A DNA stretch of 64,000 nt from Saprospiraceae bacterium (GTDB taxonomy: Bacteria; Bacteroidota; Bacteroidia; Chitinophagales; Saprospiraceae). The notes under the pieces were generated by a model. That model was not told the DNA's origin. It made no database searches and saw only the letters and a list, made by a program, of their open reading frames with translations. Positions 44,783 to 53,089 of this stretch are shown here, in pieces (position 1 is the first letter of the stretch; each line of letters begins with the position of its first letter). The position numbers and the translations under genes are program-made. The stretch spans positions 1-64,000 of the forward strand of contig JAHDDE010000011.1 of assembly GCA_020629515.1 (NCBI GenBank), written 5' to 3'.

Positions 44783-45583
44783 TTATTCTATGTCCACCTC
44801 AAACATATTGTCATTGTTTATCTCAAAACCTTCTGTAAATGTCATACTGCTATTATTACCCAAGATAATATCTGCGTATTGACTAACTGAATTATGATTA
44901 ATGACAATAGAATTGATTGATATACTGCTATTATCTATTGCATATATTGTCTGATCATTACCCTCAAGATTGTTAAACATGAAGGCACTGTCTACGATTA
45001 CTACAGAGGCACTGAGATCGGCATAAACAGCGCCTCCTCTGGTACGTCCTGAATTACTAATAAAAAAACAAGACGAAATTGTCAATTGGCCGTTAGATAT
45101 GCTTATGGCCCCACCCCATCCCATATGTGGAAGACCTTCGAGTATTGAACCTTCAGCTTGGTTATTCGCGAAACCACAATTCTCTAAAAAAACATTTACT
45201 TCATTTATCTTGAGGGCTCCACCTATTCGTGCGTTGTACCCCCTAAAAAAAGACAAATCTTCGATATAAGTATAAGCATTGATTTCAATAAATCGATGCG
45301 TGCCAATACCCTTAAGCACAACCTCATTCCCATATATCTCTACACTGTCCTCTATCGAAGGCAAGTAACCATTAGTATCATATGAAGTAGTCAAGTCAAG
45401 CGTATCAGAGATATTAAATAGTATTTCGTCCATACCAGGATTATTATTTGCCTCAAGTATAGCCCATTGTAAAGATCCCACTCCAGACTCATTTTTATTG
45501 ACGACCAAGTACTCTGCTGCTCTACTTAAGCCACTCAGCCCTACGATCAAAATGGATGTATATATGTAGATTGACGATTTCAA
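44783..45583 (-). CDS. Secreted beta-helix repeat protein
   Basis: A 266-residue exported protein. TTG at 45583 opens a signal peptide (about 1-22). The mature N-terminus VNKNESGVGSLQWAILEANN resembles the start of 'CSLREA'-type or choice-of-anchor beta-helix proteins. Coils of a right-handed helix follow (VEIYGNEVVLKGIGTHRFI, LENCGFANNQAEGS, SCFFISNSGRTRGGAVYADL, VIVDSAFMFNNLEG). It stops after about nine coils with no T9SS sorting domain, unlike most relatives, which may mean a truncated protein or one retained in the periplasm. No catalytic residues were identified. Confidence 0.72.
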   Translation of the reverse strand: MKSSIYIYTSILIVGLSGLSRAAEYLVVNKNESGVGSLQWAILEANNNPGMDEILFNISDTLDLTTSYDTNGYLPSIEDSVEIYGNEVVLKGIGTHRFIEINAYTYIEDLSFFRGYNARIGGALKINEVNVFLENCGFANNQAEGSILEGLPHMGWGGAISISNGQLTISSCFFISNSGRTRGGAVYADLSASVVIVDSAFMFNNLEGNDQTIYAIDNSSISINSIVINHNSVSQYADIILGNNSSMTFTEGFEINNDNMFEVDIE

Positions 45584-45649
45584 GTAATAAATTTGATTCC
45601 ATGAAATTACGGGTTTTAAGATGGAAATATATCCCTATAATTAGGGAGA

Positions 45650-46030
45650 TCAATAGGACTTACCGTGTTTATGCTTCCTAAGTTTATTGTACTTTATTTT
45701 CGATTGGAGGTGCCAAACCAAGTCAATATCCATACCTATACTAAGATCAAGGAGCCTAATGATCGAATCTGCCATCTCATCTTCAAACGTATTTTTGACA
45801 TTTGCTTCAAACCAGTTTTTGTAGTCATGTTCTGAAGCAAACAAGGCCTCAGACTTTTCATTTTTACTAATATTACAAAAGTGGTTATCCCTATGGGCTT
45901 CAAGGGCTTCGGACAATTCAGAGACGCACAACATAAGTAGCTCTCCCACATTTCTTTTGTTACCCTCATCCCAAAAGCCTTTTTCACAATTTATCTTATG
46001 GATTTCATTTGCTATTTTTTCTATTTCCAT
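45650..46030 (-). CDS. MazG-like nucleotide pyrophosphohydrolase
   Basis: A 126-residue all-alpha NTP pyrophosphatase. The two metal-binding motifs are evident: LMLCVSELSEALEAHR (first Glu-x-x-Glu) and FEDEMADSIIRLLDLS (second, Glu-x-x-Asp). GNKRNVGELLM precedes the first helix. This family hydrolyses nucleoside triphosphates, often non-canonical ones, to monophosphates for house-cleaning. The form with an insert (KSEALFASEHDYKNWFEA) between the motifs is known in Bacteroidota. It runs away from the DUF3179 fusion gene, 97 bases between starts. Confidence 0.9.
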   Translation of the reverse strand: MEIEKIANEIHKINCEKGFWDEGNKRNVGELLMLCVSELSEALEAHRDNHFCNISKNEKSEALFASEHDYKNWFEANVKNTFEDEMADSIIRLLDLSIGMDIDLVWHLQSKIKYNKLRKHKHGKSY

Positions 46031-46108
46031 TTTGTACTCATTCTGAAGGTTACTACTTTCAACTATGTCTTCATAGAGACAACTATTTATCGAACATGTA
46101 GTTAGATT

Positions 46109-46116
46109 TATATTCG
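46109..46116 (+). promoter_or_regulatory. -7-like element TATATTCG upstream of the DUF3179 gene
   Basis: TATATTCG, identical to the element before the GroES-like gene, lies 11 bases before the ATG at 46128, implying a leader of only about six bases. Confidence 0.35.
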
Positions 46117-46127
46117 CTTTTACTACA

Positions 46128-48566
46128 ATGAATGTAAGGATCTATTTTCTTCTCATCACAATAGCATTTTGGGGAAATTACTTAAGTGCGCAAAGGGACT
46201 CATTATCTTTTCGTGTTCTTGACGCTGCTACAAAATTGCCCATTGAAAATGTTCATGTCTTTTTAACCAACTCCACATTCGGCACATTCACAGATGAAGA
46301 TGGGACTTGCGAAATGGGCTTGCCTTTATCTGTCCCGAATGACTTGATCGTTTCTCACGTAAATTATCTTCCTCTTACTCTATCTCCCTCAGAATTTAAT
46401 AGTTTAGATCTTGGAGACACGCTTCTGATAAGTCCTTCGGGGCTGAACATTGACAATATTATCGTTTCATCTAAACGAAGCAAAAAGTGGAAAAAGAACT
46501 TCAATAAATTTAAAGAAGCATTCTTAGGTAGAAATAATCCATCTTCAAAATGTGAGATCATCAATCCTGAAGCACTCAGATTTAATTCTGGCAAGTCATT
46601 CACGGCCAATGCTGTAGACTTACTGCAACTTAAAAATAGCTATTTGGGTTATGATATAGACTTTTTACTCAAGAACTTAACTATAGACAGTGATGGATCA
46701 GTAGTCTATTTGGGTAATGCGAAATTCACTGATAAAATAGATGATTATAACACAAAAAAAATTGCTAAGAATAGGAAAAAAGCTTTTGAACGAAGTCCAC
46801 GACATTTCTATCTAAGTTTAATCAATAATAGCTTAAATGAGGATGGTTATGTGATTAAAGAAATATCATATAAAAACGGAATTTTTTCTCTTATTAGGAA
46901 CCTAACGAGAGATAGCGTAATCAGCTATGATCAACATACAGGACTTTATGCATTGAATTTTAATGAATTCTTGGAAATAACCAACACCAGACATAAGTCC
47001 ATTGTCTCAACAGGTTTGGCCAATGTAGCCAACTCTATAGAGAGTAGCAAGTTTGGTAATACGGGTGATGTATCGAGAGAAGAAATAAAATATGCAAAGA
47101 GTCTATTGTACAAAAACTCTAAAAACGTTTACCTCAATCGTCATGGCCATGTTATCAATAAAAAATCTGTCAAAGAATATGGTGATTGGGCAGAGCAGAA
47201 GATGGCTGCGACCCTTCCCTTGGATTATGGAATCGACTATTCTGAAGAGCTAACTATAAGAGAATCCAATGGTCTTGATCTAACACAAATTGAGAAGTTC
47301 AATTTATTAAAAGAACTCATCTATAATTCTGCCCAAGAATATGCTCAAACGATCCAATATCTTAAAAACAACTGGTCCAAAGAATATCTTCCCGCACTTT
47401 ATGAAATTTTGCGCTTAAGTGGTGACGAAAGCCTAATCAGCGAAATTCAAAATCTACTCCAAGACAAAGTAGGCAAAACCAATAAAACCTTCTATCAAGG
47501 TGTTCAAAATCTGTGGAAAGACTCGGTATCTTATGAGGATTTCTATTTTGACTTTAAAGGAGAAATATATCAACATATTGACCCTAAATTCAAGAAATAT
47601 TTTGCTTCTCGTCAAAATCAATCCTTAATTAGATTGGATGAAGTAATGTGGGGAGGTGTAGAGCAGGATGGGATACCCCCACTAAGGTATCCAGATATGA
47701 TTGCGGCCAACTCAGCTGAATATCTCAATCCTAAAGATATAGTCTTTGGCATTGTCATCGATGGAGAAGCACGTGCCTATCCTAAAAGGATACTGGCATG
47801 GCATGAATTTTTTGTGGACTCATTTGGAGCTACTGAAATAGCAGGCGTCTATTGCACATTATGTGGCACTGTCATTCCTTATGATACTCAAATTAATGGG
47901 ACTCGATACGACTTAGGCACAAGTGGATTTCTTTATAGATCTAATAAACTGATGTATGATAAAGCGACTCAATCACTATGGAGTACTATTGATGGGAAGC
48001 CTGTAATAGGTCCATTAGTTAATCAGAATCTTCAACTTACTCCATACCCAGTTATCACCACCACTTGGAAGGAGTGGTTAAAAGCTTATCCTCACTCAAA
48101 AGTATTGTCTACAAATACAGGTCATAATCGAGACTATAGAGAGGGTATCGCTTATCAGGATTATTTTAGCACTGATGAGTTAATGTTTCCTGTCCCTCTA
48201 CAAGACGATAGACTGAATAATAAAGATGAAGTATTCGTAATAAGAACTAATGAATATGCTACTGACCCCTTGGCCATATCTCTTTCTTATCTCAATAAAA
48301 AGAAGATACATCAAGACTCTATCGGAGGAGAAAACCTCGTCGTCATATCGGAGAACGTGGGAACCGCGAAGGCATATTACACAGAATCTGTGAAATTCCT
48401 AAAAATAAAGAATGGCTTCCTAATAGATAAGGAAGGAACTCAATGGACAATTCAGGATGATTTTTTAATCAATAATAACAACAGGAAATTATCGAGAATC
48501 CCTGGCCACAATATATTTTGGTTTGCTTGGGTAAATAGACATCCGAATACCAGAATAAAATATTGA
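46128..48566 (+). CDS. Secreted fusion: carboxypeptidase-like regulatory domain plus DUF3179
   Basis: An 812-residue exported protein. Signal peptide about 1-21. Residues about 25-110 form a carboxypeptidase-regulatory-like beta sandwich (FRVLDAATKLPIENVHVFLT, TFTDEDGTCEMGLP), and a basic/hydrophobic region (about 120-330) resembles the 'carboxypeptidase-like regulatory domain' proteins of Bacteroidota. After a helical linker (about 380-480), residues about 500-805 form a DUF3179 domain: MIAANSAEYLNPKDIVFGIV, GVYCTLCGTVIPYD with its Cys pair, GFLYRSNKLMYDKATQSLWS, and the final HNIFWFAWVNRHP. DUF3179 function is unknown; the Cys pair suggests metal binding. The fusion of two stand-alone families is unusual. 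Confidence 0.85.
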   Translation: MNVRIYFLLITIAFWGNYLSAQRDSLSFRVLDAATKLPIENVHVFLTNSTFGTFTDEDGTCEMGLPLSVPNDLIVSHVNYLPLTLSPSEFNSLDLGDTLLISPSGLNIDNIIVSSKRSKKWKKNFNKFKEAFLGRNNPSSKCEIINPEALRFNSGKSFTANAVDLLQLKNSYLGYDIDFLLKNLTIDSDGSVVYLGNAKFTDKIDDYNTKKIAKNRKKAFERSPRHFYLSLINNSLNEDGYVIKEISYKNGIFSLIRNLTRDSVISYDQHTGLYALNFNEFLEITNTRHKSIVSTGLANVANSIESSKFGNTGDVSREEIKYAKSLLYKNSKNVYLNRHGHVINKKSVKEYGDWAEQKMAATLPLDYGIDYSEELTIRESNGLDLTQIEKFNLLKELIYNSAQEYAQTIQYLKNNWSKEYLPALYEILRLSGDESLISEIQNLLQDKVGKTNKTFYQGVQNLWKDSVSYEDFYFDFKGEIYQHIDPKFKKYFASRQNQSLIRLDEVMWGGVEQDGIPPLRYPDMIAANSAEYLNPKDIVFGIVIDGEARAYPKRILAWHEFFVDSFGATEIAGVYCTLCGTVIPYDTQINGTRYDLGTSGFLYRSNKLMYDKATQSLWSTIDGKPVIGPLVNQNLQLTPYPVITTTWKEWLKAYPHSKVLSTNTGHNRDYREGIAYQDYFSTDELMFPVPLQDDRLNNKDEVFVIRTNEYATDPLAISLSYLNKKKIHQDSIGGENLVVISENVGTAKAYYTESVKFLKIKNGFLIDKEGTQWTIQDDFLINNNNRKLSRIPGHNIFWFAWVNRHPNTRIKY

Positions 48567-48682
48567 TCGCAGCTCTTTAACTGCATTAACAAATGGTTAC
48601 AAAATAAACCAGCTCAATTTATACCAAATAGCTTTTCATCCTGTTTAATGAGTGATTAGATTGAAAAGACCATAAACTATCT

Positions 48683-49921
48683 ATGTTCAAAAGATTTTTA
48701 GTAGTTCTATTTTTATTCTTTTTCTGCTCTCTACTCATCGGACAGAATTCACATGGCAAACCTAAGGTTTACTTTGATTGCCAGACAAACTGTCATTTAT
48801 TTTTTGTAAAGCAAGATGTAGAATTCATCGAATATGTGCGCGACCGACAAGTAGCTGATATTTTTATTATGGTTACTGCTCAAGGAGCGAGTGCAGGAGC
48901 GAGAGAAATACAAATGTTATTCACTGATTTGGCCAATGATGGAACCCTCAATGATACAATAAAGTATTATAGGCCCGCTAATGTTTCTGATCTGGAAGAA
49001 AGAAATCTATTCATTAAAAACTTAAAGCAAGGTTTGCTCCCCTACTTGATGAATACTTCTATAATGGAACATATTTCGTATTCTGTTGAAGACTTAAGCA
49101 GTAGTGAAGATTCGCTTATCGCCGAAGGGGATCCATGGAATTTCTGGTCTTTTGATGTTGGAGTAAATCTTTATCTCAATGGAGAAGATTCTTTCACTGA
49201 ACAAGGTTATTTCGGTCGAGTATCTGCATCTCGAATAACTGAAAAACACAAGATTTTCCTTACAACCTTTTATGACTATGATAAATCAAAATTCACATTG
49301 TCAGATGGGGAAGTTGTTGAGAGCAGCAATGAAAGAAATAGAACGTTTGGCCAGATGGTTTGGAGTCTATCACCACATTGGTCAACGGGATTTCGATCCT
49401 TGGCGGGATCATCAACTTTTGGAAATACTGATTTTGAAGCCATATTTAGACCAGCAATTGAGTATAATATCTATCCTTATGAAGATAATAGTACTCGTCG
49501 GTTCAGTTTCTTATACTCTGCTGGTATTAATTACAAGAATTATACTGAACTTACCATTTTTGATAAGCTTTCAGAAGCTCTTCCTCAACACAGTTTAGAT
49601 ATAGAATTCTCCCAAACTAAACAATGGGGTAATTTATCAATGGATATGGAGTTTGACCAATTTTTACATAATCTGAGTTTCTATAGTCTTTCGATCAATC
49701 CTAATATAGAGTTGAATATCGTAAAAGGGTTAAGACTTAGTTTTGGAGGAGAAGTTTCTTGGGTCAACGATAGAATAAACATATCTAAAGGCGATATTTC
49801 TGATCAAGATATCATTCTTCAAAATAGACAGTTGGATACCAATTTTTCTTATTGGAGTTATTTTGGATTCAACTATCGCTTTGGCTCTCAAAATAATAGC
49901 ATAGTTAACCCAAGATTTTAA
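48683..49921 (+). CDS. Probable outer-membrane beta-barrel protein
   Basis: A 412-residue exported protein with no family I can name. Signal peptide about 1-20. A small N-terminal domain (about 25-135) begins KVYFDCQTNCHLFFVKQDVEFIEY, with two Cys four apart, and looks like a Rossmann-like or helix-strand repeat. From about 155 to the end the sequence alternates hydrophobic and polar residues with aromatic caps (FWSFDVGVNLYLNG, HKIFLTTFYDYDKS, RLSFGGEVSWVNDRINI) and ends in F-x-Y-R-F strands plus a short tail, as in outer-membrane barrels of about 12 strands. It overlaps the convergent acylase gene by four bases. Confidence 0.72.
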   Translation: MFKRFLVVLFLFFFCSLLIGQNSHGKPKVYFDCQTNCHLFFVKQDVEFIEYVRDRQVADIFIMVTAQGASAGAREIQMLFTDLANDGTLNDTIKYYRPANVSDLEERNLFIKNLKQGLLPYLMNTSIMEHISYSVEDLSSSEDSLIAEGDPWNFWSFDVGVNLYLNGEDSFTEQGYFGRVSASRITEKHKIFLTTFYDYDKSKFTLSDGEVVESSNERNRTFGQMVWSLSPHWSTGFRSLAGSSTFGNTDFEAIFRPAIEYNIYPYEDNSTRRFSFLYSAGINYKNYTELTIFDKLSEALPQHSLDIEFSQTKQWGNLSMDMEFDQFLHNLSFYSLSINPNIELNIVKGLRLSFGGEVSWVNDRINISKGDISDQDIILQNRQLDTNFSYWSYFGFNYRFGSQNNSIVNPRF

Positions 49922-52278
49922 GGCTGCAGAGAGTATCTGTAATCAACCACTCTCTCTACTTTCTCACGGGTAAAAAATAGCGGAAAATATCGGTCCTTTG
50001 ACCACTCATTAAACAAGTTTTTATAGTGTTTACTATTCGGATCTCCGCTTTGCCCTGGAGAATTAGTAGCTAAAGAATGATCCCAATTCCCTGTATCTAT
50101 CAAAACTCTGAATGTTCCTCCTGATCTTTGCTTCAATCCATAACCAGTTGACCCCACTGTATAGGCATCTCCCCCTCTGGGCATTGGACCTACATTGAGC
50201 AGTGACTGAATACTATCATTTACTACTTCAGACATATTATGAGTAAGAATACTATGCTTCATATTAGTTTGACCATAGTACCAATTATCCCAATTGCTTC
50301 CCAGATTTTCGTTTAACGTTTTGATTCCTTCTTCTAATGTTTTTAATAAAAACTTATCTCTATTCTTCACTGGATTATCTCCAAACTTATCATCTGGATA
50401 AATCATCCATTCTACGAACCTTTTGTGTTGAATCGCACTTATATATTCTCTTATGTTTTCAGGTACGGTCATTTTATACAATTCGTCTTTCATGAGAGAC
50501 TCCCAAGTATGATAAATGGTCGCTTCAACACTATTTGCTTCTAATCTACAATCCCAATCTAACAATAGCTGTACAGCCTTCGATAGATCACTATCTGCAG
50601 TCACTAAGCCCTTGAGTAATCCAGTCAGTTGACGAGCAGGAATAGACTCATAATCGGTCTGTAGAGCCACCATATCTGACATAGAAAAACGTTTGGATTG
50701 TCCCAGTACTTCTTTAACTCTATTTCCTCGATACGGATCTGACCATTCGTAGTTTATAGTGTTCCAATGAGGATAGCTCGGAGGAGTGACATTCTCGTTG
50801 GCGGTGATGATTAATCCATTATCAGGGTTCTCACTATTGGGTCGTTGCTTAATAGGAAGATAGCCTGTCCATTCGTAGCGCCCATCGCCAGGAACAGGAA
50901 TGAGACCGCTGTGCGTATCTCGTATTGGGGCTATGCCAACGGCCTGCCATCCTATATTCCCATTCTTGTCTGCCCAAACCATATTTTCGCCAGGGATGTG
51001 ACTAAATCTACAGGCTTCTCTGAATTCTTCAAACGATTGTGCTTGATCCATGCGCAAACTTGCCAAATAAGGAGATCCGCCATATTCTAACCAACCACAT
51101 CTCACAGCATAAGCCACATGATTAATTGTATCTCTATAGCTCACGGGACCATGAATACTATAGTAATGATTAACTATATAAGGTTCTGCTCCTTTAATGG
51201 ATATGGTATCTCTTATGACGTTAAACTCATACCATTTATCCAAATGCCAATATTGATTAGAGTTGACTGGATTTGTTTGATAAACATAGAGATCCTCAGC
51301 ATCAGTTCTAAATACTGTAAGCCCCCAAGCTCCTACCTCATTGTGACCAATAGATATGCCTGGAATCTCTGGTTCTCCTCCACCTATAACATTCCATCCC
51401 GGAGCAACTAAATGTGCCATGTATCTTAAAGATGGTACAGCTAAAGTCCTATGAGGATCATTTGCTAAAAACGGGAACCCTGACTCTGTATGTGCGCCGC
51501 TAATCGCCCAATTATTGCTGCCAATATCAAAATCATCACCTCTTAAGTCATTATAGAATTGATATCCTATGCCTTTATCATCTTTCCGAAAAACTACTGG
51601 TCGTCGATAGGCATTATAATAGTGTAAAATATCATCAAATAGTAGCGCTTTATTAATAGTCGAATCAATTGATAAATCGGGATCTTTCGGGTGAAACCAA
51701 AGCAGATCTTTGATTACGTCCTCCCCAACACAACTAACAGCACGAGCTATATTAAGCTCTCTTCCTATATTACCTAATAAACCTTGATGTCTGCTTATGA
51801 CAACCTCTGGAGTCCAATATTCTGGCTGAGTCTGCAATAACTTAAATTCTATGGGTAGATCATCTGGCCGACTTCTTATCTCTCGAATATATGCATTGAC
51901 TCCATCTACATACGCATTGATTATATTTACTCCGTCTTCATGATAATACGACAGTTCGGTAGAGATATCTTTACGAAATTGGAAAAGCCTTGTACCAATA
52001 TCTCTATCCAACTCCGAAGGGCCTAATAATTCTGCAACCGTTCCTGTAGCTTGCCTTCTCCAGATCTCAAATTGAAACAACCGCTCCTTAGCCGCGTGAT
52101 AACCCTGAGCAAAGAATAGATCATTTTGATTTTGTGCATATATATGTGGTACTCCCCAATGATCCACAAGGACTTCTACTTCTTGAGTAACTGTGGTCAT
52201 ATTATCCCATGATTGACCAATAAGTCCTATGTGAGCAATAACGGCAAAAATTAATGGTGCTTTACTGTGGATGTTCAT
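49918..52278 (-). CDS. Penicillin-acylase-family N-terminal nucleophile hydrolase
   Basis: A 786-residue periplasmic amidase of the penicillin G acylase / N-acyl-homoserine lactone acylase family. The start is taken at 52278, where ATG opens a signal peptide; the frame is open 17 codons further. An alpha chain (about 25-240) starts VEVLVDHWGVPHIYAQN with QGYHAAKERLFQFEIWRR. The spacer ends before SNNWAISGAH; Ser254 is the expected new N-terminal nucleophile after self-cleavage. The beta chain includes FLANDPHRTLAVPS, GISIGHNEVGAWGLT and the Asn near the C-terminal third. Substrates may be beta-lactams, acyl-homoserine lactones or other N-acyl compounds. It is divergent from the TetR efflux operon. 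Confidence 0.93.
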   Translation of the reverse strand: MNIHSKAPLIFAVIAHIGLIGQSWDNMTTVTQEVEVLVDHWGVPHIYAQNQNDLFFAQGYHAAKERLFQFEIWRRQATGTVAELLGPSELDRDIGTRLFQFRKDISTELSYYHEDGVNIINAYVDGVNAYIREIRSRPDDLPIEFKLLQTQPEYWTPEVVISRHQGLLGNIGRELNIARAVSCVGEDVIKDLLWFHPKDPDLSIDSTINKALLFDDILHYYNAYRRPVVFRKDDKGIGYQFYNDLRGDDFDIGSNNWAISGAHTESGFPFLANDPHRTLAVPSLRYMAHLVAPGWNVIGGGEPEIPGISIGHNEVGAWGLTVFRTDAEDLYVYQTNPVNSNQYWHLDKWYEFNVIRDTISIKGAEPYIVNHYYSIHGPVSYRDTINHVAYAVRCGWLEYGGSPYLASLRMDQAQSFEEFREACRFSHIPGENMVWADKNGNIGWQAVGIAPIRDTHSGLIPVPGDGRYEWTGYLPIKQRPNSENPDNGLIITANENVTPPSYPHWNTINYEWSDPYRGNRVKEVLGQSKRFSMSDMVALQTDYESIPARQLTGLLKGLVTADSDLSKAVQLLLDWDCRLEANSVEATIYHTWESLMKDELYKMTVPENIREYISAIQHKRFVEWMIYPDDKFGDNPVKNRDKFLLKTLEEGIKTLNENLGSNWDNWYYGQTNMKHSILTHNMSEVVNDSIQSLLNVGPMPRGGDAYTVGSTGYGLKQRSGGTFRVLIDTGNWDHSLATNSPGQSGDPNSKHYKNLFNEWSKDRYFPLFFTREKVERVVDYRYSLQP

Positions 52279-52410
52279 AAGTAGATGTGTTGAATAGATT
52301 AAGATAATTAAATATGGAGATATGACCATTCAAGAACCAAAATATACCATCCAACAAGAGTAGTCAGGATATCGCAGTACTGTTACATATATTACAGAAA
52401 GAATTTAAAT

Positions 52411-52445
52411 AATATAAACAATGTTTATTTTTTAAACGTTATTTA
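52411..52445 (+). promoter_or_regulatory. Two related operator-like dyads upstream of the TetR gene
   Basis: ATAAACA (52414-52420), one base, TGTTTAT (52422-52428) is a perfect dyad, extendable to 10-base arms with one mismatch (52411-52431). A second, weaker copy, TAAACGTTATTTA (52433-52445), matches the first at most positions with five bases offset. They lie 18-50 bases before the TetR ATG, where an autoregulating TetR repressor would bind. Confidence 0.5.
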
Positions 52446-52462
52446 TTTTATAATTTCAAGTT

Positions 52463-53089
52463 ATGCCAGTATCAGCAAGAAGAAAGCGAGCTATTGTCGA
52501 AATGAAAGAAGGCATTTTGGATGCCGCAAGTGAGCTCTTTATACATAAAGGATATGAAGAGACCACGTTAAGAAAAATAGCGCAAGCCATCGGATATAAT
52601 CCAGCGACCATTTATAATTATTATGGAAATAAAGAAGAAATATTTTATGCCTTACAGCGCAGGGCATTTACCAAGTTTTATGAAGAGTTCGAACCATTGA
52701 GAGCCAGCAATCTATCTGGAATAGAAAAATTTCAATTGATGGGTAAGACATACGTTGAATTTGCTCTGAGTAATCCTCATCATTATCAGCTAATGTTTAT
52801 TATGCAAAAACCTATGAATGCAGCAGAACGACTTGATCCTGAATGGAAAATAGGGCTAAAAAATCACGAGTTACTTACGGAGATATTGGATCAATGCAAT
52901 AAGGAAGGGAGCATGAACTTACCAGATTTGACTGTAGCCACTTTTATGGTTTGGTCTATGGTACATGGTATAGTCTCACTGGTCATCATGGATAGATGTC
53001 ACACTATCGAGGAATCGCAGATACATCATGTCATAGATCAAGTTAGACAATATTTTTCGAGCTTATTACAAAAGACTATGACGATATGA
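52463..53089 (+). CDS. TetR/AcrR-family transcriptional regulator of the efflux operon
   Basis: A 208-residue TetR-type repressor. Residues about 12-60 are the HTH: ILDAASELFIHKGYEETTLRKIAQAI then GYNPATIYNYYGNKEEIFYAL. The C-terminal ligand domain is all-helical, with the WHG/TetR_C-like segment GKTYVEFALSNPHHYQLMF. It is first in a same-strand run with TolC, adaptor, RND pump and a barrel protein. The stop of this gene overlaps the tolC-like start by four bases, tying it to the operon. Palindromes upstream at 52411-52445 are likely operators, so it probably represses its own operon and is released by a pump substrate. Confidence 0.93.
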   Translation: MPVSARRKRAIVEMKEGILDAASELFIHKGYEETTLRKIAQAIGYNPATIYNYYGNKEEIFYALQRRAFTKFYEEFEPLRASNLSGIEKFQLMGKTYVEFALSNPHHYQLMFIMQKPMNAAERLDPEWKIGLKNHELLTEILDQCNKEGSMNLPDLTVATFMVWSMVHGIVSLVIMDRCHTIEESQIHHVIDQVRQYFSSLLQKTMTI

